Source: Sphingopyxis sp. KK2 (lineage in GTDB: Bacteria; Pseudomonadota; Alphaproteobacteria; Sphingomonadales; Sphingomonadaceae). From it: 35,231 nt of DNA. Shown one piece after another: positions 9,013-15,744 of this stretch; position 1 is the first letter of the stretch; every line of letters begins with the position of its first letter. The DNA is taken from NCBI RefSeq assembly GCF_001990265.1, contig NZ_LYVN01000027.1, positions 1 to 35,231 on the forward strand. The letters are read 5' to 3'. Position numbers and translations under genes: made by a program. The notes beneath the pieces were generated by a model that was not told where the DNA came from, did not search any database, and saw only the letters and a list, made by a program, of their open reading frames with translations.

Positions 9013-10451
9013 GCCGCGTGCCGTTCGCTGCGCGCCTTCGCCTTCAACCATGTCGCCATCTGGTCGCTGACGTCGCGGCCGTCGCGGATGCCCCACACGA
9101 CCAGGCTGGCGCCGCGCACGATGTCGCCCGCTGCAAAGACGCCGGGCAGGCTGGTCATCATCGTCTGGTGATCGACGCGCAGCGTCCCCCAGCGCGTGAC
9201 GCTGAGGTCGGGGGCGCCGAACAGGTGCGGCAACTCCTCGGGATCGAAGCCCAAAGCCTTGATCACCATGTCGGCGGGGACGTCGAACCGGCGGCCCGGG
9301 TCGGGCTCGGGGCTGCGGCGGCCGCTCGCGTCGGGGGCGCCGAGGCGCATGCCCGCGACCGCGACCTGCTTGACATGGCTGTCGGCGGTGAAGCTTTCGG
9401 GTGCCGAGAGCCAGACGAACTCGACGCCTTCCTCCTCGGCATTGGCGACCTCGCGCTGCGAGCCCGGCATATTCTCGCGGTCGCGGCGATAGAGGCACTT
9501 CACCGACTTCGCGCCTTGGCGCACCGCGGTGCGGACGCAGTCCATCGCGGTGTCGCCGCCGCCGATGACGACGACATGCTTGCCCTCGGCATTCAGGCTG
9601 CCGTCGTCGAACGCCGCGACGGTGTCGCCGAAGCCCTTGCGGTTCGAGGCGATCAGATAGTCGAGCGCGGCGATGACGCCGGCGGCGCTATTGCCGGGAA
9701 CGGCGATCTCGCGCGCCTTGTAGACGCCGGTCGCGATCAGGATCGCGTCATGCTTCTGGCGCAGTTCGTCGAGCGTCGCGTCGGCGCCGACCTCAAACCC
9801 CAGATGGAAATGGATGCCGCCCGCTTTGAGCCGCTCGACGCGGCGCATCACGACATCCTTCTCGAGCTTGAAGCCCGGGATGCCATAGGTGAGCAGGCCG
9901 CCGGCGCGGTCGTGGCGGTCGTAGACATGGACTTCGTGCCCTGCGACGCGCAGATATTCGGCGGCGGTGAGGCCCGCGGGGCCGGCGCCGATGATGCCGA
10001 CCGACTGGCCGGTCGGCTTGCCTGGATGGACGGGTTCGACCCAGCCTTCGGCCCAGGCGGTGTCGGTGATATATTTCTCGACACTGCCGATCGTCACCGC
10101 GCCGTGGCCCGAAAATTCGATGACGCAATTGCCTTCGCACAGGCGATCCTGCGGGCAGATGCGGCCGCAGATCTCGGGCATCGTCGAGGTCGCGTTGCTG
10201 AGCTCATAGGCTTCGCGCAACCGGCCTTCGGCGGTCAGCCGCAGCCAGTCGGGGATATGGTTGTGCAGCGGGCAATGCACCGAGCAATAGGGCACGCCGC
10301 ACTGCGAGCAGCGCGACGCCTGTTCGTCGGCGTCGGGCGCCGCGTAGCGCTCGGCGATTTCGCGGAAATCCTGCGCGCGCTCTTCGGCCGAGCGCTTGTC
10401 GGGATAATTTTGGTCACGCCCCACAAATTGGAGCATGCGATCGGAAGCCAT
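9009..10451 (-). CDS. gltD: Glutamate synthase (NADPH) small subunit
   Basis: This 480-residue beta subunit oxidises NADPH and passes electrons to GltB. The N-terminus carries two cysteine sets for [4Fe-4S] clusters: C48, C51, C56, C60 and C95, C99, C105, C109. The FAD Rossmann motif GAGPAG is at 155-160, and the NADPH motif IGGGDTAMDC lies near residue 290. The final ATP/FAD motif TSLPGVFAAGDIVRGAS is close to the C-terminus. The length is typical. It is the first gene of the glt transcription unit; the leader of 157 nt upstream holds a palindromic candidate operator. Its stop overlaps the start of the exported DUF2059 gene, an unusual partner, while gltB lies two genes further downstream. 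Confidence 0.97.
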   Translation of the reverse strand: MASDRMLQFVGRDQNYPDKRSAEERAQDFREIAERYAAPDADEQASRCSQCGVPYCSVHCPLHNHIPDWLRLTAEGRLREAYELSNATSTMPEICGRICPQDRLCEGNCVIEFSGHGAVTIGSVEKYITDTAWAEGWVEPVHPGKPTGQSVGIIGAGPAGLTAAEYLRVAGHEVHVYDRHDRAGGLLTYGIPGFKLEKDVVMRRVERLKAGGIHFHLGFEVGADATLDELRQKHDAILIATGVYKAREIAVPGNSAAGVIAALDYLIASNRKGFGDTVAAFDDGSLNAEGKHVVVIGGGDTAMDCVRTAVRQGAKSVKCLYRRDRENMPGSQREVANAEEEGVEFVWLSAPESFTADSHVKQVAVAGMRLGAPDASGRRSPEPDPGRRFDVPADMVIKALGFDPEELPHLFGAPDLSVTRWGTLRVDHQTMMTSLPGVFAAGDIVRGASLVVWGIRDGRDVSDQMATWLKAKARSERHAA

Positions 10452-10517
10452 GCAAATTCCCCTTCGTCGGGGCCGATTGCATGCTCAAAACCGCGATGTC
10501 ACGAAAGAAATGCGCAT

Positions 10518-10538
10518 TAGGTCAGTATATATGACCTA
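10518..10538. promoter_or_regulatory. 21-bp palindrome upstream of gltD (candidate operator)
   Basis: TAGGTCA (10518-10524) and TGACCTA (10532-10538) are exact inverted arms separated by seven A/T-rich bases, centred 76 nt upstream of the gltD start. The region is much more AT-rich than its surroundings, and on the minus strand a TATATA sequence inside it could serve as a -10 element with a weak TTTCGC 17 nt upstream. A dimeric regulator binding here would be positioned to block or modulate transcription of the glt operon. The regulator is not identifiable from the site alone. Confidence 0.55.
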
Positions 10539-10608
10539 TATTCCGTAGGCGAAAGGGCGGAAAAAGTCTCCCGCGCAACTATCTTTCATTAAAAGGTCCG
10601 GTTCGGTC

Positions 10609-11409
10609 CTATCTGGCGGTGAGCCACAGCAATGCGGCGGCGCCTACGATGATTCGGTACCAGGCGAAGGGCGTGAAGCCGTAGCGCGTCACCACCGCGA
10701 GGAAGGCCTTGATCACCGCCCAGGCGACGATGAAGGACACGAACGCCCCGAGGCCGATCAGGCCGAGGTCGTTCGAGGAGATGACGTCGCGATGCTTGAA
10801 CAATTGCATCGCGGTCGCGCCGGTCAGTGTCGGCAGCGCGAGAAAGAAGCTGAACTCGGCGGCGGTCTTGCGGTCGACCCCCAGCGACATCGCGCCGCAG
10901 ATCGTCGCGCCCGAGCGGCTGACCCCCGGGATCATCGCGATGCACTGGACCAGCCCGACGAGGATCGACTGCCGCACCGTCAGATTGGCGACACCGCCGC
11001 TTTCCTTCGGCTTGGCGTAGCGTTCGACGAGCAGGATCGCGAAACCGCCGACAATCAGCGCCCAGGCGACGACGACGGCATTTTCGAGCAGCAACTCGAT
11101 ATAGTCGCCGAGCGCGAGGCCGAGGATCACCGCAGGGAAAAAGGCGAGCAGCAGGTTGCGGACGAAGGCGATCGCGACCGGATCGCGGCGGAACAGCCCG
11201 GTGAACATGTCCCAGAAGAGCTTGCGGTAGAGGACGACGATCGCGAGGATCGCGCCGGGCTGGATCGCGATGTTGAAAATCGCCCAGCGCGCCGCGTCAT
11301 AGCCGAGCAACTCGGTCGCGAGGATCAGGTGGCCGGTCGACGACACGGGCAGGAATTCGGTCAACCCCTCGACGATGCCGAGGATGATGGCGGTCATGAT
11401 TTCGTTCAT
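10609..11409 (-). CDS. uppP: Undecaprenyl-diphosphatase (BacA/UppP)
   Basis: This 266-residue polytopic inner-membrane enzyme dephosphorylates undecaprenyl pyrophosphate to recycle the lipid carrier for peptidoglycan and other envelope polymers. Both family signatures are present: EGLTEFLPVSSTGH (residues 14-27) and PGVSRSGAT (161-169), which contribute the active-site Glu, Ser, His and Arg residues. Seven or eight hydrophobic segments span the protein. The start at 11409 precedes MTAIILGIVEG; the ATG at 11397 is a possible alternative. It lies upstream of the glt operon on the same strand and downstream of two cysteine-rich exported proteins. Such proteins also confer bacitracin resistance when overproduced, a known family property. 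Confidence 0.97.
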   Translation of the reverse strand: MNEIMTAIILGIVEGLTEFLPVSSTGHLILATELLGYDAARWAIFNIAIQPGAILAIVVLYRKLFWDMFTGLFRRDPVAIAFVRNLLLAFFPAVILGLALGDYIELLLENAVVVAWALIVGGFAILLVERYAKPKESGGVANLTVRQSILVGLVQCIAMIPGVSRSGATICGAMSLGVDRKTAAEFSFFLALPTLTGATAMQLFKHRDVISSNDLGLIGLGAFVSFIVAWAVIKAFLAVVTRYGFTPFAWYRIIVGAAALLWLTAR

Positions 11410-11453
11410 GGGATGCTGCGACTAACCTGCGATGAGAGGGCCGATAAAGGGAA

Positions 11454-11483
11454 GGGGGCGCCCGACCGATGTCGGACGCCCCC
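11454..11483 (-). terminator. GC-rich stem-loop after the lipoprotein gene
   Basis: GGGGGCG (11454-11460) pairs with CGCCCCC (11477-11483), extended after one mismatch by CCGA/TCGG around a 6-nt loop, giving a 12-position stem. On the minus strand it follows the stop at 11529 and precedes the uppP start at 11409, and the downstream sequence is pyrimidine-rich (CTTCCCTTTATC) but lacks a full T-run. It likely ends or attenuates transcription of the cysteine-rich gene pair before uppP. Confidence 0.5.
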
Positions 11484-11528
11484 GTCCTGCCCCTTGCCCT
11501 AAGGCGCGGGGCGAAGCTTGGCCAGCGG

Positions 11529-12419
11529 CTATTTGAACCGCGCGTCGCACGCCTTGAGCACATTGGCGGGCGGGCCGAGGTCGAGCGCCAGCGCGAGCAG
11601 CTTCCGCGAGTCGTTGGCAAGCGCGACGTCGGGTGCCGCATTGCCGTGCTGCAGCTTCCTGGATACCGCCTTGGCCATCGCCCCCTGTTCGCCGTCGAGC
11701 GACCCGAGCAGCCCGGCATTGAAACCGCAAGCGGCCACGGCCTGTCCTTCGTCGGCCGGCAAGGTCACTACGGTGGTCGCCGCCGCCTTGGGATATTGTT
11801 TGACGCAGGCTTCGGTCAGCGGTCCGACCGCCCCCGACGAAATCGCCCATTCGACTTTGCTCACCATCGCGTTCTGCGCCGCCGCCATGCCGCCGTCCTC
11901 GTTAGCCGCGGCGATCAGGAAATAGGCCGATTGCGGATTGGTGAGCACCTGTTTCTGGAGCGCGGCGAGGTCGCCCGACCCGTCGCGAAATGCCGACGCG
12001 ACCGCGACCGCGGCGCAGGCGGCGGGTTTTTCTTTCGGATCGTCGGGCAGTTCGGGCAGCGGTTCGGGATCCCCGAGCGCATAGGCTGCCTTGCACTGAT
12101 TGAGCGTGCCCAGCCAGTTGCCGCCCTTCAGCGTGTCGCCGATGTCGCCGAGCAGCGCCTGGGCCTTGGTGTCGTCGAGCCCCGTGGCGCTGACAAAGCC
12201 GGTTTCCTCGATGACCGTCTTGAGCAGGTCCTGGCGCCGCTGAGCCTCGGGCGCAGGCGTGCCCGCGCCGGCGGCGGCATAGGCCACCGCCGCGCGTCCG
12301 CACAGCGTTGCGCGCTCGGCGTCGTCCTTCGGCAATCCGTGCAAATCGGCCGGCGTGTTGTCGCAGCCCGCCAGAACCAGCGCTGCCGTCAGCAGCGCGG
12401 TCGTCCCCCCATATTTCAT
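11529..12419 (-). CDS. Three-module, six-cysteine lipoprotein (unknown family)
   Basis: I do not recognise the family. This 296-residue protein has a lipoprotein signal peptide with lipobox LAGC, giving lipidated C19. The mature part holds six cysteines (40, 109, 135, 205, 231, 291) arranged as three modules. Each module begins with LPxD-x7-C (LPKD to C40, LPDD to C135, LPAD to C231) and ends with C-x3-[YF] (C109, C205, C291). Each pair could form one disulfide in the periplasm. The next gene upstream (12528-13421) encodes a paralog with the same module layout. The start is the ATG at 12419, because it places the charged and hydrophobic regions correctly; an ATG 15 nt upstream is weaker. A tethered envelope role is inferred only from the lipobox. 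Confidence 0.75.
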   Translation of the reverse strand: MKYGGTTALLTAALVLAGCDNTPADLHGLPKDDAERATLCGRAAVAYAAAGAGTPAPEAQRRQDLLKTVIEETGFVSATGLDDTKAQALLGDIGDTLKGGNWLGTLNQCKAAYALGDPEPLPELPDDPKEKPAACAAVAVASAFRDGSGDLAALQKQVLTNPQSAYFLIAAANEDGGMAAAQNAMVSKVEWAISSGAVGPLTEACVKQYPKAAATTVVTLPADEGQAVAACGFNAGLLGSLDGEQGAMAKAVSRKLQHGNAAPDVALANDSRKLLALALDLGPPANVLKACDARFK

Positions 12420-12527
12420 CCTACACCCCCGCAAAGCAGAAGCGACCCGCCCCGAATCTAGCAGCTTTTCCTGGCCGCGCCAGAGGAGGGGAGGCGGCGG
12501 GGGCGGGGATCCGACCGCCCGGCCGAA

Positions 12528-13421
12528 TTAGCCGAAGCGCGCCTCGCACGCGGCGAGTATGTCGAATGGCGGTCCCAGCGTCAGCGCCTGTTCGATCAGT
12601 TTCGCGTTGCTGTCGACAAGCGCGGGGGCGAAGGTCGTTTCGATCGCGCGCAATTTCTCTTCCAAACGCTTCGCCCGTTCACCCGCGGCGCCACCGAGGC
12701 CGATGAACACGCCCGCGTTGAACGCGCAGGCGGCGCCCGCGGTACCGCGATCCGCCGGGAGCGGGGCGGGCACGAAGCGGCCGGCGGCGGGAAAGGCCTC
12801 GAGGCATTGCTGCGTCAGCGCGTCGATGCTGCCGGTGGTGACCGCCCAATCGATCTGGCGCGACATCGCGGCGTCGGCCTTGTCCTGATCGCCCGCCCGG
12901 AAGACCGCGAAGAGCTGGAAATAGGCCGATTGGGGATCGCGCATCACGCCCTGCGAGGCGGCTTCGGCATCGCCCCCCGCCGCGCCGACCGCGCGGACGA
13001 GCGCGACGGCGCCGCAGGCCGCGGGGCGATCGGCGGGATCGGTCGGCAATCGCGCGACGGGTTCGGCCGCGCCGAGGCTATAGGCCTGCTTGCATGCGTT
13101 GAGTGTGGTCAGCCAATTGCCCTCATAAGCGATCTGCTGGATTTCCCCGCTTTCGGCAAGCCGGGCGAAACCGGCCTCTTCGTCGAGGCCGACCGCGTCG
13201 AAATATCCGGTGGCGTCGATCGTCGAGCGCAGCAAGCCGTCGCGACGGTCGCGTTCGGTCGGGTCGGCATTTTCACCGTGGCTTGCATGGACCAGCGCCG
13301 CGCGGCTGCACAGCGTCGCGCGCTCGGCCTTGTCCTGAGGCAGCGGCATCGCATGGGCCGGCGCCATGTCCGTCAGCGTCATGGCGGCGATGGCCGCCGC
13401 CGTCACAACCCGATTCCGCAT
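12528..13421 (-). CDS. Three-module, six-cysteine exported protein, paralog of the adjacent lipoprotein
   Basis: This 297-residue protein has a Sec signal peptide (residues 1-24, AHA-M cleavage) but no lipobox, so it should be soluble in the periplasm. Six cysteines (38, 110, 136, 206, 232, 292) match those of the downstream lipoprotein; the last four spacings (26, 70, 26 and 60 residues) are identical. The module start LPxD-x7-C recurs three times (LPQD, LPTD, LPAD) and each module closes with C-x3-[YF]. Shared segments include AERATLC, GNW near the second cysteine, PQSAYF and the C-terminal GPP...C-[DE]-ARF. This is a tandem gene duplication that produced one soluble and one lipid-anchored form. 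Function is unknown; no enzyme motif is apparent. Confidence 0.75.
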   Translation of the reverse strand: MRNRVVTAAAIAAMTLTDMAPAHAMPLPQDKAERATLCSRAALVHASHGENADPTERDRRDGLLRSTIDATGYFDAVGLDEEAGFARLAESGEIQQIAYEGNWLTTLNACKQAYSLGAAEPVARLPTDPADRPAACGAVALVRAVGAAGGDAEAASQGVMRDPQSAYFQLFAVFRAGDQDKADAAMSRQIDWAVTTGSIDALTQQCLEAFPAAGRFVPAPLPADRGTAGAACAFNAGVFIGLGGAAGERAKRLEEKLRAIETTFAPALVDSNAKLIEQALTLGPPFDILAACEARFG

Positions 13422-13496
13422 GGCAGGCGCTCCTCATTTCTGTCCCCGGCGCCATCGTTGCAGGTCCGGCTGCCCGAGGCGAGGGGAAAGCCGCGA

Positions 13497-14432
13497 TCAG
13501 CGCGCGGCGAGTTCGGCGAAGCGGCCGTTGCGGCGGTACTGGACGAGCCAGCCGTCGGCGACCGACGCCAGCGACGCCGGCACGATGCCAAGGTCGGCGA
13601 GGCCCGCGGCGTCCGCCGCGACGACATTATCGCGCTGGAGCATCAGCCACTGGTCCTTGGTGATCGGTGCGCCGGGTGCCCAGCCGAGGCCGGTCGCGAG
13701 CGCCGAACCGACGACGTCGGGGACATCGACGAACAGCGGGCTGCGACCGGTCGCGTCGGCGATCCAGCGCTGCAGCTCGCCCATCGTCAGCACCTGCGGT
13801 CCGCCGAGTTCGAACAGGCTGCCCGGCGCCGCATCGAGCGCCGCGACCACCGCGTCGGCGACATCGGCGACATGGATGGGCTGGAACTTCGCATTGGGTG
13901 CGATCACCGGGATCACCGGGAACATGCGGATCAGGCCCGCGAAGCGATTGATGAACTTGTCCTCGCGCCCGAAGACGATCGAGGGGCGCAGGATCGTCGC
14001 GGCGGGGAAGGCGGCGCGGACCGTCGCTTCGCCGTCGCCCTTGCTGCGGCCATAGGCCGAGGCGGCGTCGCCGTCGGCGCCGATCGCCGAGACATGGACG
14101 AGCGTCGCGATGCCCGCCGCGGCCGCAGCGGCGCCGATATTGGCTGCGCCGGTCGCATGGACCGCCTGCATATCGTCGAAGCTGCCGACGAGGTTGATCA
14201 CCGCGTCGCTGCCCTGGACCGCGCGCGCGACGCTCGCCGCGTCGCGGACGTCGGCGGCGACGAACTGCGTCTGGCCGAGCCCGCCCAGCGGCTTCAGGAA
14301 CAACGCCTTGCGCGGTTCGCGCTCGGCGATGCGGACGCGCGCGCCGCGCGCGAGCAGTTTCTGGACGACATAGCGGCCGATGAAGCCGCCGCCGCCGAGC
14401 ACCGTGATCAATTGTCCGTCGAGATTTCGCAT
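13497..14432 (-). CDS. Complex I NDUFA9-like NAD(P)-binding protein
   Basis: This 311-residue protein of the atypical/extended short-chain dehydrogenase superfamily is usually annotated as a 'complex I NDUFA9 subunit family protein'. The N-terminal Rossmann fold carries GGGGFIG (residues 13-19) for the dinucleotide, followed by the DVRD segment near 61-64 and NLVGSF near 80. A YGRSK sequence (Y127, K131) sits where the catalytic Tyr-x3-Lys occurs in active SDRs, and the S115 region could provide the serine. RPSIVFG and QPIHVADVADAV are typical of this subfamily. The start is the ATG at 14432. It is the first gene of the minus-strand block. Whether it binds respiratory complex I or acts as an enzyme cannot be decided here. 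Confidence 0.85.
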   Translation of the reverse strand: MRNLDGQLITVLGGGGFIGRYVVQKLLARGARVRIAEREPRKALFLKPLGGLGQTQFVAADVRDAASVARAVQGSDAVINLVGSFDDMQAVHATGAANIGAAAAAAGIATLVHVSAIGADGDAASAYGRSKGDGEATVRAAFPAATILRPSIVFGREDKFINRFAGLIRMFPVIPVIAPNAKFQPIHVADVADAVVAALDAAPGSLFELGGPQVLTMGELQRWIADATGRSPLFVDVPDVVGSALATGLGWAPGAPITKDQWLMLQRDNVVAADAAGLADLGIVPASLASVADGWLVQYRRNGRFAELAAR

Positions 14433-14583
14433 CGCTTTTGCCCGTGATGATTCTGTCGCGGCACCCCGTGCCGCCCGGCTCCCCATGCCGCGAAGCGCCC
14501 GGGCGGGCAAGGGGCGAGCGTGCGCGCCGCACCGAAAAGCGCGGGCCTGGCGATAAAATGCATGGCGATGGTCGCAGCCTTGT

Positions 14584-14612
14584 TGACAAGCCGCCCGCCC
14601 CGCCGCTAAGCG
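14584..14612 (+). promoter_or_regulatory. Probable promoter of tRNA-Leu
   Basis: A consensus -35 TTGACA occurs at 14584-14589. It is followed after 17 nt of GC-rich sequence by CTAAGC (14607-14612) as a weak -10, placing transcription initiation about ten bases before the tRNA 5' end. The consensus -35 with a poor -10 is in keeping with strong stable-RNA promoters of sphingomonads, but that comparison is inference. Confidence 0.5.
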
Positions 14613-14629
14613 CCCGCTCCTACCCCGTG

Positions 14630-14716
14630 CCCAGATGGCGGAATTGGTAGACGCACCAGCTTCAGGTGCTGGCGATCGCAAGGTCGTGGAGGTTCGAGTC
14701 CTCTTCTGGGCACCAT
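14630..14716 (+). tRNA. tRNA-Leu(CAG)
   Basis: The acceptor arms GCCCAGA and TCTGGGC pair perfectly, followed by discriminator A and an encoded CCA (14714-14716). The anticodon stem CCAGC/GCTGG encloses loop TTCAGGT with anticodon CAG, reading the CUG codon. The long variable arm is that of a class II tRNA, as expected for leucine, and the T arm contains GGTTCGAGTCC. This tRNA serves the preferred leucine codon in a high-GC genome. Confidence 0.97.
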
Positions 14717-14851
14717 TTTCTGATGGCGGCGGCGATATGCCACTAACCATCGGGAATATATCCATTTTCTTCGTTGCGACGCCGCAAATTTTGCATGTCC
14801 GGGCTTGGCGCTTGTTTTCGCCCCGACACGCTGATAGAGGCGCCCCTCGTT

Positions 14852-14927
14852 GCCGCTTTAGCTCAGTTGGTAGAGCACATCATTCGTAATGATGGGGTCA
14901 CAGGTTCGAGTCCTGTAAGCGGCACCA
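14852..14927 (+). tRNA. tRNA-Thr(CGT)
   Basis: The acceptor arms GCCGCTT and AAGCGGC pair perfectly, with discriminator A and encoded CCA (14925-14927). The D arm is GCTC-AGTTGGTA-GAGC. The anticodon stem CATCA/TGATG encloses loop TTCGTAA with anticodon CGT, reading ACG. The T arm is ACAGG-TTCGAGT-CCTGT. It lies 135 nt after tRNA-Leu, and the gap contains no gene. Confidence 0.97.
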
Positions 14928-14961
14928 CTTCCTCCCTCTCCGTACAATCTCCGGCGCCTCC

Positions 14962-15603
14962 CTAGAGCCCGCCTTCGCCGTCGCCGTGGAGGCTCATCAG
15001 CGAATCCATCAGCCCGTCGTCGGCGCTCGAGCAGACGCCGAGCACCAGCGCCTCGTCGCAACCTTCGGCGACGACATAGGCGTGGCCCATCGACGAATCG
15101 AGATAGATGCCCTGGCCGACCTCGAGGATGATCGGGTCGTAATATTCGGTGTGGACCGCCATCCGCCCCTCGATGACATAGATGAATTCCTCGCCCTGAT
15201 GATGGACGAGTTCGCCGAATTCGGTCGCGCTGTGCGCGCGGATGCGGGTCAGGATCGGGATCATGCGCTTCTGGCGCAGGTCGGTGCAGAGATAATGATA
15301 GTCGTAATTGTCGGTGGTGACGCGCACCGCATTGTCGATCGTCCCGACGCTGCGCCGTCCGGTCGGGCGCGGGGCGCTGTCCTCGGCATCTTCGGCGAAG
15401 AGGTCCGACATGCGCAGGTTCAGCCGCTGGCTGAGCTGCTGGAGCTTGTCGTAGCTCAAGGTCAGCCGGTCGTGCTCGACCTTCGACAGCGTCGATACGG
15501 GGATGCCCGACTTCGCGCTCATCTCCTTGAGCGTCCAGCGATTTCGCGCGCGGATGCCGCGCATCACCTCGCCGAGCGTCGGGGGTTTGGTCCGGTTCGC
15601 CAT
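14962..15603 (-). CDS. XRE-family regulator with C-terminal cupin sensor domain
   Basis: This 213-residue transcription factor has an N-terminal helix-turn-helix of the XRE/HTH_3 type (residues about 10-67: TLKEMSAKSGIPVSTLSKVE forms the recognition region). A C-terminal cupin domain (about 115-190) contains HHQGEEFIYVIEG (134-146) and a second motif around 167-176 (YLDSSMGHAY). Such XRE-cupin regulators usually repress neighbouring catabolic genes and bind a small ligand in the cupin barrel. I chose the ATG at 15603 over a GTG four codons upstream. It is transcribed divergently from the hydrolase-dgcA-dipeptidase cluster, with 141 nt between start codons. The shared motif at 15623-15667 and 18741-18782 is the likely operator, though no binding is demonstrated here. 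Confidence 0.9.
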   Translation of the reverse strand: MANRTKPPTLGEVMRGIRARNRWTLKEMSAKSGIPVSTLSKVEHDRLTLSYDKLQQLSQRLNLRMSDLFAEDAEDSAPRPTGRRSVGTIDNAVRVTTDNYDYHYLCTDLRQKRMIPILTRIRAHSATEFGELVHHQGEEFIYVIEGRMAVHTEYYDPIILEVGQGIYLDSSMGHAYVVAEGCDEALVLGVCSSADDGLMDSLMSLHGDGEGGL

Positions 15604-15622
15604 CAGCGCTGCCACAAGCCGT

Positions 15623-15667
15623 TTGACAATTTTCTAATCAGGATCATTATGTCCCTATTGGGCTAAC
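15623..15667 (+). promoter_or_regulatory. Promoter/operator A of the D-peptide cluster
   Basis: TTGACA (15623-15628), then 17 nt, then ATTATG (15646-15651; with 16 nt spacing, CATTAT) form a good sigma-70 promoter pointing at the hydrolase gene at 15745. The spacer contains AATTTTCTAATCAGGA and is followed by GTCCCTATTGGG. Both parts recur in the second cluster promoter at 18741-18782. The AGGA and TCC half-sites are inverted relative to each other, as expected for a dimeric regulator, and the site abuts the divergent XRE-cupin gene start. Confidence 0.65.
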
Positions 15668-15744
15668 AGAAGTTGGTTCCTTGGTAAGGGGTCGCGCGGC
15701 TCGCTGCAAGGTTAAGTGAGGCGCCTGGAAAAAGGGAGGTCGGA

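Noticed and set aside
14852..14927. An integration (att) site at the tRNA-Thr or tRNA-Leu 3' end
   Set aside because: No integrase gene, direct repeat of the tRNA 3' end or composition shift is visible downstream; the following genes have native-like codon use.
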